Assembly (NCBI GenBank): GCA_002897115.2
Contig: BCIH01000006.1
Coordinates: 443,250 to 507,249, forward strand
From: Prototheca cutis
Lineage: Eukaryota > Chlorophyta > Trebouxiophyceae > Chlorellales > Chlorellaceae
Direction of reading: 5' to 3'
Length of the DNA stretch: 64,000 nucleotides
Shown: positions 22,289 to 34,438 of the stretch, one piece after another
How the letters are laid out: each line of letters starts with the position of its first letter
Numbering within the stretch: position 1 is the first letter of the stretch
Notes under the pieces: model-generated
The model's database searches: none
What the model saw: only the letters and a program-made list of their open reading frames with translations
What the model was told of the DNA's origin: nothing
Position numbers and translations under genes: made by a program

Positions 22289-25200
22289 TCAGCCGCGGTG
22301 GACCTTGACGAGCGAGGCACGCTCGAGCATGGCCGGACCAGGGTGCATCTGGCCGCCGACACCGGGGATACCGCCCGAGACCATGCCGCCCTGGGACACG
22401 CGGCCTGCCGAGCCGCGCGACAGCGAGGCACGGGCCATCGAGTTCTTGTTGATGCCGATGCCAGCAGAGGTGCCCATGGCCTCGCCGCGGCGGCCGTAAA
22501 ACGTGTCGAAGAACCCGCCGTGGCGGAAGCCCTCCTCGTTGAGAACGTAGAACAGGAACCACTTGATGGGGTCCAGGCCAAGGTACCAGATCAGCGACCA
22601 CACCCATGCGGCAATGACGTAGCCGAGGCAGCCGATGACCGAAGCCGTGTACGCAGACTCGGTGCCGGCGACGGGCACCTCGCGGGCGGGCCAGAACGGG
22701 TTGTGGTTGCCGCTGGACATGGTGCAGAACACGCAGTCGGACAGGCCGCCCGAGGGGCGGTCGTAGCCATTGAAACCCAGGCCGGCAATCAGCGTGGACG
22801 CGACCTGGGCGCCAAAGAACGCCACGTAGGTCAGCAGGCCCGCGCGGGAGAGGAACGAGTGGGTGACGCAGCGCACGACAAACACGAGCGCCTGGCCCGA
22901 GACGGAGACCTGGAGGTAGATGAGCGAGCGCAGCATGGCGCCGCGGACGTAGCGCTGCTCGGCCACGCACTGCTCCAGCACGGAGACCGACGAGCAGTCC
23001 TCGGTGGACAGCTGCTGGGCATAGGTGGGGATGGAGCAGATGTTGGCCGTGGGATCGGCACCGACGGCCGGGATGGCATAGGTGGTGCAGAAGTCGTTCA
23101 GGTGGCTGTCGGTGATGTTCAGGCTGACGGTGTTGCACTGGTCCGCAAAGAAGTTCAGGTGGCTGGCCACGTAGAACAGCACCCAGCTGGACAGCGTCAG
23201 GTACAGGCCGTAGACGATGCCCGAGAAGAAGATGGAGTAGAGGTTCCAGCGGTTGGGCACGCGCGAGGGGGTGACGCGGTCCTTGGACAGGGCAATCATC
23301 GCGCCGTCGTTGAACACGGCCAGCAGCACGATCAGGATGGTGGGGAAGTACCAGTCGTAGATGACGGTGAGCAGGCCAAAGGTGAAGCAGACACGGAAGG
23401 TCATGGCCACCGTGTAGCGAGCGTACGTCGTCATGCGCTGGAAAATCTTGCGCGCGCCGATGATCGCGCCCACGATCGTGTACAGGCCGGGCTCGGTCAG
23501 CACGATGTCGGCGGCGCCGCGGGCGGCGTCGGTGGCGCCGGCCACGGCAATGCCCACATCGGCCTTCTTGAGCGCGGGGGCGTCGTTGACGCCGTCGCCC
23601 GTCATGCCGCACATGTGCTTGCGCTCCTGCAGCACCTTGACGATCATGAACTTGTGCTCGGGGTAGACCTCGGCAAAGCCGTCGGCGTTCTCGATCAGGT
23701 CCTCCACGCTGGCGTGGCCCTCGACCAGGCCGCCGCCCTGCTTGGCCTTGAGCAGCGCCTCGGTGGTAAACATGTTGGTGCCCATGCCCAGCTGCTTGGC
23801 AGTCTCCTTGCCAATCAGCAGCTGGTCACCCGTGATCATCTTCACGTGGATGCCCATCTCCAGGCAGCGCTCGATCGTGTCCTTGGTGTCGTGGCGCGGG
23901 GGGTCGAACAGCGGGACCAGGCCCACCATCTCCCACTTGGGCGTGCCCTCGTGGCCCGAGGCGCGGGCGATGCCCAGCGCGCGGAAGCCGCGGTTGGCGT
24001 ACTCGACGATCTTGTCGTGACAGACGGCCTCAATCTCCTCCTTGTTGTGCGAGTGGCGTACGACGACCTGGGGCGCACCCTTCATCACGCGGAACTGCTC
24101 GCCAGACTTGACGTCGGTGACAAATGCGATGGTGATCTTGTCGGTGGGGTTGAACGGCACAAACTTGCTCAACTTGTACTCGCTCCACAGCGTGTCGCGG
24201 TTGGGGTAGCTCTCGTGCAGCACCATGTCGATCGGCTCCTCCGTCACGATGTTGGCAGACAGCGCGCCGTACTTGAGCAGGTCCTCCACGCTGTGGCCGC
24301 CCATGTTGAACGCGTTGACGTGGTCGACGGTCAGCTTGTTCAGCGTCAGCGTGCCCGTCTTGTCAGAGCAGAGAATGTCCATGCCGGCCATCTCCTCCAC
24401 GGCAGACATGCGCGACACAATCGCGCCCTCGCGGGCCAGCTTGTACGCGCCCAGGGCCAGGGTCACGCTCAGCACCGTCGGCATGGCAATCGGGATGCCA
24501 CCCACGACAATCACCAGCATGTTGGTCAGCGTTGGGCAGTTGCCTGCAGGTCGTGGGGGGGGGGGGGGGGGGGNNNNNNNNNNNNNNNNNNNNNNNNNNN
24601 NNNNNNNNNNNNNTGAGTAAAAAAGGGGCGAAAGATTTGAGCTTGTGTGTGCTTTGAAAACGGGGTTGAAGCGAAAAGGGGTCAGCAAGCAACAAACAAG
24701 GAAAAGAGGGATCAGGGTAGAAGAAGTCTCTACAGTGGACACGCGGGCGTGCCGCGGCCCTTCAAGCCTGTTGAGTTTGATTTTTTTGGCATCACTCCCC
24801 TCTGGCTGCATGCATGCATGCGTGGTGGCACGGCGAAAAAACCCAAGTCCCTAATAAAAGGAGGGGAACAAACGGGAACAAACTAGAAAAATAGGAAAGA
24901 AATCAAACTCACCGACGCCGGCATGGCAAGAGTGGTTGTAGTGGCCAAACTGGACACCCAGCTCGATGACGACCCAGACGCCAATGGTGATGAGGCAGAA
25001 GGCACCGATGCGGGTCATGATCTTCTGCAGGTTGGCGACGGCGTTGGTAGAGCCCATGAGCGCGGCGGCGCGGCCGAAGAACGAGTTGATGCCCGTGGCG
25101 TAGACGAGGCAGTGGCGCTCGCCCTGCTTGATCGTCGAGCCGGCAAACGCAACGTCGCCCGAGAACTTCTTGACGGGCAGCGACTCGCCAGTCAGCGCAG

Positions 25201-26410
25201 CCTGGTCGACCTGCAGCGGCGTCTCGTCGTTGGGGTCGGCGGGGGCAGCCTCGCCCTCAAACAGGATCTTGATGTCGGCGGGGACAATGTCTCCCAGGCG
25301 GATGATGATAATGTCGCCGGGGACGAGGTCCGCGGCATCCACCGTCTTCACCTCGCCGTCACGCAGCGCCTTGGCGCGGGGTGCCAGCGCAGAGGCCAGG
25401 GCCTTGATGGCCTTGTCGGCGTTAGCCTCCTCAACGTACGAGATGGTGGCGTTCACCAGCAGCAGCGCCACGATCAGCGCGAAATCGGCATAGTCCAGCA
25501 GCGCAATGGCAATGATGGCGGCAGCCTCCATCGCCCACGACAGCGGGTTCCACATGTACGACAGGTACACCTGTTGTGATGGAGTGAGGGGGTGTACATG
25601 TGTGCGGGACAGAAAAGAGCCGCCATTTAAGGCGGGTGAGGCACGCGATCACATGCTTCGCGCAGAGCAATCACCACACAATGCACTGCAAGCAAAAAAC
25701 ACACACGAACAGAAAAAAAATTTCAATACACGCAATATAACAAACAAAAGCTTGGGCGTCAAAACGCAAGCAATGGAGGCAACTCCGCTCCAGGCCCCAA
25801 CATCTCTCGTCATCCCATCCGACCCCGTTGGGGCGGGGGACGGCCCGAAAACCCCAGCGAGGGTTCACTCACCAGGATAGGGTTCCGAGTCTCCTCCGGG
25901 AGCTTGTTGGGCCCGTAAATCTTCAGGCGCTCCGCGACCTCGGCGGTGGTGATGCCCTTGGGGGTAGCCTGCGGAAGGGCGTGCGGCGAGCCGCGGGTGA
26001 GTTAGAGGTCACCTCCGTTTCCGTCCTCGAGGAGGCGGTCCGGACAGGCAATCGTTCCCAGCAAGCCGACACATACATTGCTGCATCGATACAATCCAAA
26101 CATCATTCCATGTACCTTCAGGATGTTGAAGGCCTCCTCCTGGCTGATTTTCTTGAAGTCGACCTCCTCATCCTGGCCCCCGGCCTGGTCGACCTTAACT
26201 CCTACTTCCCCTGCGCAACCGGCAAACGAGGGTTTGCATATTTAAAATGTCATGAATAGAACAAAAAAGGAGTCTGAACGCCCTTGGCGGTAGGGTTGGG
26301 CCCCAAGGTCAGGGCTTGGCCCCACTCCGTGCGTCAAGCATCAGAGGCCTGCCCGGAGGCGTGGAGGCCAGAATTGGCACACTCGCGATTAACTCACCGT
26401 TCTGAGCCAT
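22289..26410 (-). CDS. Plasma-membrane H+-transporting P-type (P3A) ATPase
   Basis: This pump exports protons using ATP and sets the membrane potential that drives nutrient uptake. Exons are 26410-26398 (only MAQN plus one base), 26210-26116, 25968-25873, 25570-24913 and 24543-22289, about 1,038 residues. Visible family motifs are LTGESLPV (actuator), [13 protein letters not shown] (helix 4), CSDKTGTLT with the phosphorylated Asp, [22 protein letters not shown] and many helices. Unlike plant AHA pumps it has a long extracellular loop near helices 7-8 with several cysteines ([29 protein letters not shown]). The C-terminus is Gly/Met/Ser-rich, ends LVKVHRG and lacks the plant 14-3-3-binding YTV end. 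The intron before the last exon has a poly-C tract by the acceptor and the 40-n assembly gap; the coding sequence appears complete. Confidence 0.95.
24555..24613. other. Poly-G run and 40-n assembly gap in the H+-ATPase intron
   Basis: Nineteen G on the plus strand (24555-24573) run into 40 n bases (24574-24613). On the coding strand this is a poly-C polypyrimidine tract about 12 bases upstream of the CAG acceptor of the last exon. The true gap length is unknown. Confidence 0.95.
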
Positions 26411-27639
26411 GTTGAACAGGCCCCGTCTGTAACACAACAGTGGAAAGGCGAGGAATGCAGCTGGCGAACCCTGTTTTAGTGGAACCCTCCCTGGATTCCT
26501 GGGATCGACCCTGGTGAATCAGTATCTGGGAGGCACGTGGGGGCTTCGCCCGGGTGAGCCCGCAACTTTGTGGTGGGGGGGGGGGGGATTCCTGGCGGCT
26601 CTACGGGGCAAGCTTGCAGCAATTAATTTGCATACGAAGCCTTCACGGCCTGGCCAGCCAGTTATGTTTGCTTTGAGGCTTTGATCGAGAGATTTTTTTT
26701 TGCACGTGCACACAGTAACCCGCGGGAGGGTTTCTTGGGGACGTCAGGAATTAGCCTCGGCTTTTGTCCTCAAATTACGGGGGAGTGGGGGGCTGACATA
26801 AGAACCGCGTATCACGAGAGCAGCTGTTACAGTACAAGCTCTTACATCATCGTACATGCACCTACTGTTGATGACATGATCTTTGGGACTCGTAGCCAAA
26901 CGGCAAGAACAACACCAGTGGCAGTGACTGCTACCGCCACTTGGCATTCTGTGATCTGGGTAAGATTAGCATTGGGCGGCTGCACCTGTCCCACTGCCCC
27001 ACGTCAGGCTATCCTGCTGGTGGAGGATTATACAATGCAGAGAGGGGACGGGGTCCCATTCTAGTCCACAGATGATTTAACCAGATGTCATCCTGAACTT
27101 ATGTCAACCTTCCGCTCCATCCCAGCGGCCCGCTTGTTCAGACGTCNTGATCCTCAATCAACGCAACATTTTGTCATCTACAAGTGATCACGTCCACTTC
27201 TGGCCGCGTTGTAGGGGTGCAACGACCCCCGACGGCCGGAGGAGCCTTACGCGCGAGTCTGTCAGCCGTTACATATTCGAGGGTTAAGGTAGCCAAGGGA
27301 AGGATGGTTGCCAATGCAATGGCCGCGACAGGCGCCCACCGAACGACGGATCGCTGCATTCACCTAGAATCGCGGTCTCTGATGATTGTGAGGAGAGCTT
27401 CCGGGCCACTTCCGGGTCAGGAGCGGATGCCTGACGCCAGAAGGGGTTGGGGCGCCGGCCGCCCGGGCCACGTGGGCGTTGCTGCAATCGCATTGGCGAG
27501 TCGTTGACCCCAAGGTTCCGCCCGCGAGCTCGATTCTGCAGTACCTCAGCGTCCCATGCGCAGTCGTTGGGGCATAACGTCAGTGGATTTACAACATACA
27601 TATTTCCGGCGGGGGGGGGGATTGACGCAGGGCGCTGCC
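26411..27639. promoter_or_regulatory. 1.2-kb intergenic region upstream of two divergent genes
   Basis: Lies between the start of the H+-ATPase gene (26410, minus) and the start of the secreted-protein gene (27640, plus), so it should carry both promoters. It includes a poly-G run at 26574-26587. No gene or RNA was recognised in it. Confidence 0.4.
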
Positions 27640-28933
27640 ATGCGCCGCGCACAGGCACTACGGTGCCTGGCCGTTTCCTCGCTGGTCCTTGCCTGTCTCG
27701 CCGAGGTAGGCCACTCAAAACCCTCCTCCTTCCCGTGCATGGTGTTTAATTACCACTAGATCACCATTTGCAAGCGTAATCCACGTAGTGTGACCCTGGA
27801 GTATGGGGTATTGGAGGGGCGTGCCCGTCCTGCTCTGTTTTAACCCGGCGTCCTCTCAGGGGAGGCGGCGGGCACTGTCCTCTCCGCCTCCGGGCCGCTA
27901 CGTGCACGAAACTCACGTCCGCTCTCTCCGTGTCCCTTCCCATCAGTCGGACGACAACCTTCGTGACTACATTGCGCGGGGCTATATGTCCGAGACCAGC
28001 AACACATGCCCTGCCGGCAGGATTGCAGCGTGCGGGCCCGACTGGGAGGTCCAGCAGAGTACCACGGGCTACTTTCAGATCCTGCCTCTCCGACCGATTG
28101 CACTCATGGATGGCACCCTCCTGCAGTGTCCCTCGGCCTCCGGCACCTGGTCAGGTGGGTGCATGTGTGTTTTAGGGAGCATGGTGGGAGGAAGCCAGGG
28201 CAGTACAAGTGGACAGGAAAGACAGTAGTACAGCATCCATACGGCAGGAAGATCGCTGTGGGACAGGGAGGGAATTGCTGTGTGGGAACCCAGTCGCCTC
28301 CCGAGGCCTTTGCCCACCTCCCTGGAAGGGGCTTGCCATCTTCGAGCTCTCAACGGCAACCCAGTTCGCCCCACACAATGCTCCTGCTCGCGCAGACAGC
28401 AGCGGTTCGGCGTTCGCGACGGGCAGGTTTCTTGTGCAGACCCCGCGACCCGACGCCCCCGCCGACTGCCAGGAGCTGCAGGACGGCGCGTCCTGCTTCC
28501 TGACCACCGCCGTCACCTTTGGTGCCAGCGCTGCGGGGGGCATGCACTCGATGCGCATCTCCTACAATGACAACGGCACCTGCGTCGCGATGTACCAGGT
28601 CGGTGCGGGGCTGTGTGTGTGGACGCTGGTGTCAGGGGAGCGGCCCTGTGTGACTCTCCTGTCCAGTTGCGCTGCTGCATTGCTTGGAACCCATCAGTGA
28701 ATGTTGACGACATGCCTGACCCACTCACACCGTGTGTTCTTCCCCACACACTCTCTCTGCGCCACCTCGCACTCCAGCTAAAGAGCTCGACCATGGACGT
28801 GCTGGGGGTGGAGCCCCAAACCTACGACTCCCTCTGGACCTGGAGCTCCGGTGCCCCAGAAGCCCGGAGAGCTGATTGGCTGCAAATCCTTCTGGCCGTG
28901 CTCGCCGCCACCCTGCTCCTGTTGTCTGCATGA
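27640..28933 (+). CDS. Secreted Cys-containing protein with C-terminal hydrophobic tail (GPI-like)
   Basis: I do not recognise the family. Four exons fit in phase: 27640-27705, 27947-28154, 28396-28598 and 28778-28933, giving about 210 residues. Exon 1 is a clear signal peptide (ALRCLAVSSLVLACLAE). The mature part has paired cysteines (SNTCPAGRIAACGPD, LQCPS, ADCQELQDGASCF, NGTCVAMYQ) and one NGT glycosylation sequon. The end is ADWLQILLAVLAATLLLLSA with no charged residue after it, which fits a GPI-attachment signal or a terminal membrane helix. It is probably displayed at the cell surface. A splice site in exon 3 was chosen among several AGs because it keeps phase. Confidence 0.72.
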
Positions 28934-29457
28934 CAGCGAGCACGGACACCCTCCCTCCCGCATTTCATTACCACTTTGTTGCATCTCCTTCTGTGCACAA
29001 CCATTTTTTACCTGGTCGTCGTCATTTCATCGTCGAGGCTGGGGAACCCTGGAAGGCTGTAGCGCTGCGTACTGCGTTGACCGTTCCCCTCTGCAAACCC
29101 AGCGCTCCACCCAGCATGCATGACGTTCTTCCATTCTCCCACACTGTGCGCTGCTGCCCTTCACGCTACTACTGTCTACATGTGGCACGCAATCCAGAGT
29201 GACCATTCTTCATGACGAAAATGCCCAAAACGCCGTGCAGCCATCAATTCATCGCAGACCCTGAGGGTCTGCCATCATGCCACGGCAATGCCAAAATTCA
29301 CGCCCCCCCTCGTCGACTGCTGTTCACGAAGCAGGGATGGGAAGGGTCGTGGCCTGCAGGGCGTCTGGGCTCCTGGCATGTCCCGGGCTCAGTTGCATGG
29401 CCCAGGAGTCCAGATGCCCCGCAGGGATGCACCCACGTCTCGTTCACACCCCAGTCC

Positions 29458-31975
29458 TTACAGGGCCGACTTGGAAGAGAGGACGGTGGCGATGCGCCGG
29501 CCGAGATCGGCGTCCATCTGGGTCATGTACCCCACCCACACGCGGCGGATCTCCGGCGTGCACTTTTCGTGGAGGAGCATGTCGGTGATGCGGCCGACGA
29601 AACGGGCCTGGCGGTCCGCGGGCCAGGATCGGTAGCGCTCGCCTGGCTGCTGGAAGTTGTTCTCCTTGGGGATGACGGCGCGCTCGCGGCGGCCGGTCAC
29701 GGGCCTCGCCGGCGTCGGGTAGCGCTCGGCGTTGCGCGCGGGGTCGAGGCGCGAGGGGAAGTAGTTGACCTCCTCGGTGCGCTGCACGTAATTCATGGCG
29801 CCGTCGTAGTGGTTGTTGTGGTGCGGGCACTTTGGCGCGTTGGCCGGGAGCAGGAGGTAGTTGCCTCCCAGGCGGTACCGCTGCGTGTCGGCGTAGGAGA
29901 AGATGCGGCCCTGGAGCAGCTTGTCGTCCGAGTAGTAGATGCCCGGCACGACCATGCCCGGACTGAACGCCAGCTGCTCATTCTCCTGGAAAAAGTTGTC
30001 GGGGTTCTTGTTCAAGACCATGCGCCCCACGGGCTGCAGCGGGAACCGGGACTCGGGCCAGATCTTGGTCACGTCCAGCGGGTCAAACTCAAACTTCTCT
30101 TGGTCGGCAGGGTCCATGGTCTGGATGTACAGCGTCCACTCGGGGTAGTCGCCCGCGGCAATCGCGCGCCACAGGTCGTTGGTCGCGTGCTGGTGGTCCT
30201 CGCCCTGCACGCGTGCGATCTCCTCGTCCGTCGCCAGGTTTGCGGTGCCGCACGTCGGGCGCCAGTGGAACTTGACCAGCGTCTCGCGCCCCGCCGCGTT
30301 GATCAGCGTGAACGTGTGCACGCCGCTGCCAATCATGTGGCGGTAGTCCTGCGGCACGCCGTCGTCGTCCATCAGAAACGTAAACATGTGCATCGCCTCG
30401 GGGTGGTGGCTGAAAAAGTCCGCAAAACGCCACCCCTCTTGCAGGTTGGTCTTGGGGTTGGGCTTGAGCGAGTGCACCATGTCGGGGAACTTGATCGCGT
30501 CACGGATGAAAAAGACCGGGAAGTTGTTGCCAACCTATCATTGTTGGGTTTCGGGGGAGGGTGAGAAGCGGCGAGTGCAACGCATACCCAAACACACAAA
30601 ACCCCACACGACTGCCTTTCCAATACAACGGCAGCAAAGCCTTGTCCTCACTCACCAGGTCCCAGTTGCCCTCGCGGGTGTAAAACTTGACCGCAAAGCC
30701 ACGAGGGTCGCGCAACGTCTCGGGTGATCCTGTCGAGATTATATATATATATATTTTTTTTATTATTTATTTTTATTTATTTATTGGCCCCCCCCCCCCC
30801 CCCAAAGGGGAATAATTGAGTGTGCCGCATTTTCCTCCGTCAGGCAAACCATCGATACAAAACAGGCGCGGCATTTCATCGTCATCATACATCGTCATCA
30901 GAGCCCCCTTCCCCCACACATAAAAAAAAAGCGCGCTCACGCACCGCGCTCGTGGACGACGGTGGAGAAGCGGGTGATCACGGGCGTCTGGACGCCCGGG
31001 GCCCGGAAAACATCGGCGCACGACAGGTGCGTGATGTCGTGGGTCACCTGCGGACCGGTGAGGGGGCCACATGTCAGGGCTTTTCGTCATGCCGTTGAGG
31101 CACAGGGCCGAAATGCTCGATGCACAATGACACCACCACCACCGGTGATAAAGGATTATCGAATAACGGTGGACACTCCAATCACCCAACCCCAAAAGGG
31201 GCCCCCAAAATAAAATTACCTCAAAGAAGCCCTTGGCCACGGCACCGCGAGCATGGACGACGCGCTCGGGGATGCGCTCGCGGTCAAACTGCGGCAAAAG
31301 TGGCCGTCGCAGACGGGAGTGGTTGTGAATATTCTGCAAACATGTGCCTCCACCAAGCAGCACACTTTTGAGCAAACAAGGCTCCTAGCCCAAAACTCTG
31401 GTGCTGCACGTAGGCATCCCTGCACGACACGCACCAAGCCCCTGGACAACAACAATCAGACTCCTAGAGCCCAGATTTCGAGATACCGACCGATCCAATC
31501 CACATCTCACGTTCGACAGCTTCTCCACGAGGTGGAAATCCTCCAGAAGTACCGGGCCTGCGGATCCGGGTAGCGTGGCGGGTGAGCTCTCGAAATCTAC
31601 AGGGTCCTGTCCAGATCAGCATGCCGTTTTTTCACCACACTCCCCCGGTTCCCTGGAACTCGCCATTCTCTCCGGGACACCCCGCTTACCACGCTCCCCC
31701 ACAGTCAGGGAGTTGTTGTTGTTCCAGACGGGGGCACCGCCGTTGGTCGTCCAGTGCTCCGAGTTGTAGGCGGAGCTGGGGCGATACTGCGGAGAATGGT
31801 GCCATGCGAGCGCGATGCACGTCACGAAAGGGTCATTATGTGTCGTCATGTGCACAAAACGCCATGTCGATCGCGTTCTGGTCCATCAGCAGGGCACAGG
31901 CCAGTCAGGGCACGGCACCGAAGCAGGCCTTTGCTAACATGGCTCCACGTTGAGGCTCACCTTGTAGGGGTCCAT
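29458..31975 (-). CDS. CAT: Catalase (monofunctional haem catalase)
   Basis: Catalase converts hydrogen peroxide to water and oxygen, normally in peroxisomes. Seven exons fit: 31975-31961 (MDPYK only), 31786-31690, 31557-31511, 31288-31220, 31047-30946, 30729-30656 and 30534-29458, giving 493 residues, the usual length for a small-subunit catalase. Landmarks in order are [39 protein letters not shown] with the catalytic His, [30 protein letters not shown] with the distal Asn, and [14 protein letters not shown] with the haem-ligand Tyr. The C-terminal tripeptide is SAL, which is not a canonical PTS1. Peroxisomal import could use an internal signal, as in plants, or the protein may be elsewhere. 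It is transcribed divergently from the TRM8 gene. Intron 5 contains an AT-rich run and poly-C. Confidence 0.96.
30739..30803. repeat. AT-rich microsatellite followed by poly-C in a catalase intron
   Basis: A TA dinucleotide run, then TTTATT repeats, then sixteen C (30788-30803). It is the most AT-rich patch in the region and lies inside the intron between the exon ending HERG and the exon starting [10 protein letters not shown]. Confidence 0.95.
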
Positions 31976-32391
31976 GGCGGCCAAGTATCCGCAAGATGCT
32001 CTCAAATCACAACAATCTGAGGTTGGGATGAAGATGGTGCTGGTCCAAAACTGTTTTACCTGGATGGGGCCCGGGGCCCTCTGTGGAGCACGTTACGAGA
32101 TGCCACCTCAGCTGCGCTGCGGAAGGTGTAGCACGAGGGCTTTAGGGTATAGTGTCCCGATTTCTTCCTGTCTGAAATGGGCTCGACTCTGCAAGGTCGC
32201 CCTCCCCATGCGCTGCCTGACTGCCCCTACAACGGCAAGCTTCCCTATGGGCGTTTTATAGAGCCGAATATATTTCAAAACAATTGAAAATTGGAAGAGT
32301 GAACTCCTTGGGTCAAAAGGACTGCTGCCTGAGCTGTTGAGCGCTTGTGACAAGGACTCGGGCGGCTAGCTGCCACTCCTGGAGAGCTGCC
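31976..32391. promoter_or_regulatory. Shared upstream region, catalase and TRM8
   Basis: 416 bp separate the two divergent start codons (31975 minus, 32392 plus), so both promoters must lie here. No specific element is called. Confidence 0.45.
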
Positions 32392-33973
32392 ATGGCGCAG
32401 AAGCGGCAGAGCGAGGCCGAGGTACGCTTCGGGCCGTGTTGCACTGATGACCTGTGCACACTGCATCCCCGGATCACTTGATGCAACTCTGGATGGCAAT
32501 GCAAGCAGGAGGTCAAGCTGCCCAGGAAGCAACTGTACCGGGCCCGGGCTCACAGCAACCCCCTGAATGACCAGTTCTTTGATGTGCCCCTGTCTCCTGC
32601 CCACGTCAACTGGTGTGTGGTGCTTGGTTGGCTGGTTGGTGGTACAGGGAGTTACCAATGGATGGCGGCCGATGCTCCTCATTGAGGGACTGCGCTGGAG
32701 GCTGCACCTCCTGTACGTTGGCCGAGCCCGCATCATCGTTCATCCCTCCGTCGTCTTTTGGCGCCGCATCTCACCCGTTGATCCCATTGCAACACAACCC
32801 CCTCCTCGCCAGGGCGGAGATTTACCCGGAAGCCTTTGCCGAGGCGAAGGCCGCGGGCAAGCCCGCCCCCGTCGTCCGATTTGCCGATGTCGGATGTGGC
32901 TTTGGCGGCCTGACCATCCGCTTATCTGAAACCTTCCCTGACAAGCTGGTCGTGGGCATGGAGCTCCGGGACAAGGTCACAGGTGCGTGCGTGCATTTTG
33001 GAGTGAAGGCTGCTTATGTGGTATGGCCCAAGAGGACATGGGAGGCCAGCGTGCCTCTGCACATGTGCGTGCCTTTTCCCGAAGATGGAATGCAGTGAGC
33101 TGCATCCATGGCCTGTCATCGCCATACTAACCCCCTCCCCCCCTCTCACCCCCCTCCCCCCCACACAAAAACACACACACACAGAGTACGTCAAGGCGCG
33201 GGTGGTGGCGCTGCGGAAGCAAAACCCCGGCAAGTACCACAATGCCGGTGGCGTTCGGACCAATGCCATGAAGTGCCTGCCTAACTATTTTGCCAAGGGC
33301 CAGCTGGAGAAAATCTTCTTCCTATTCGCGGCAAGTAGTTTCTCTTCGTTTGGTGATGGTGGGAGGGATCGCTGGGCTGCAGGCTGCGCTACAGTTGCAC
33401 GCTGCGGTCTCCGGGAACCGACAGCCCGCCTGAGCGGGCGGTGCACGGGCAGCACGCATTCAAAAACCCAAAATGTCAAAGAAACATAACATTATTCCAT
33501 GGGACCATGCAGTATTCACCCCCCTTTGTTGTAGGACCCGCACTTCAAGGCAGCGAATCACAGGCGCCGCATCATCCAGACCACCCTGCTGGCCGAATAC
33601 GCCTACATCATGGCCCCAGGGGGCATCCTCTACACGATCACTGACGTCGAGGAGCTCGGCGATTGGATGGTGAGATGATTGATTGCTTTTTGAGGGTGTC
33701 CTTGGGGTCGCCTTGAACCCCACGTGGGCTTTAGGCGAGGAGATGTCCGGATGCCAACTGCTCCACACGCGCCCACTATGTCCGCACAATGTCACACAAC
33801 TGCAGAAAGAGAAACTGGACGCGCACCCGCTGTTTGAACGCGTGCCAGAGACCGAGGTGGAGGCGGATCCGGCCGCAGCCCTCTTGTTGGAGGGAACGGA
33901 GGAGGGCCAGAAGGTGGCGCGCAACGGCGGCAAGACGTGGAGGGCAATCTACCGCAGAATTGCAGAGGCTTGA
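32392..33973 (+). CDS. TRM8: tRNA (guanine-N7)-methyltransferase, catalytic subunit (TRM8/METTL1/TrmB)
   Basis: This enzyme methylates G46 in the tRNA variable loop using S-adenosylmethionine; in eukaryotes it works with a WD-repeat partner (Trm82/WDR4), which is not in this window. Six exons fit in phase: 32392-32421, 32509-32612, 32813-32982, 33185-33330, 33535-33669 and 33806-33973, giving 250 residues. Motifs are RARAHSNPL and PAHVNW near the start, the SAM-binding [36 protein letters not shown], then [18 protein letters not shown] and [21 protein letters not shown]. The family usually has LFPDPHFK; here the Pro is Ala. The intron after LFA must use a GC donor (GCG|GCAAGT). Intron 3 ends in a C-rich tract and CA repeat. 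Confidence 0.95.
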
Positions 33974-34438
33974 TCGTCTGCGCAGAATTACCGTGCATCT
34001 GACATACACACACCGCATATTTCATTTCACACAACCGGCTGGCTGGCATGAGAGAGACGTTCGGTTACCCGCTGTTCCAAAGTGGTGCAGTCCCTGGTCA
34101 ACGTCAAACGTCACACATGACAGCCAGCGGCAGCGAGAGGGTTTGCTTGCGGGTCTTCTGGAGCGGAGCTCTCATCGGGTGCGAGCAATCCAGGCATGGG
34201 CTCTCCATTCAACTGATACCCAGACGCTGCAGTTTTAGTTTAGGCATTCGTCTTTCCAATCATGGTGTGATGGCAACGATGCAGGCCCCATCGAGGGGCT
34301 GGGTGCTTCCCTCCTCGAGCTGCTTCCGTCAGGTCGGGCCTTGCGCGCACGGCGGGTGCAACGGATGGTTGTCAACAGGTGTCCATTCCCAACATGGTTG
34401 CAGCTCGCGTTATATTTACTACTTGTGCATGGATGCAG
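33974..34438. other. Intergenic region; may hold the SET gene 5' exon
   Basis: No complete gene is seen. The first confident exon of the SET gene starts at 34439 with no start codon, so an upstream exon with the ATG must lie here. A candidate with a TCAACAG|GTGTCC donor ends near 34375, but its start is blocked by a stop in the phase that fits. Confidence 0.4.

Noticed and set aside
21953..24616. 887-codon plus-strand open frame opposite the H+-ATPase
   Set aside because: It is the antisense shadow of a GC-rich conserved exon; the minus strand carries all P-type ATPase motifs and the plus frame has none.
29212..30564. 450-codon plus-strand open frame opposite catalase
   Set aside because: Antisense shadow; the catalase motifs on the minus strand explain the sequence.
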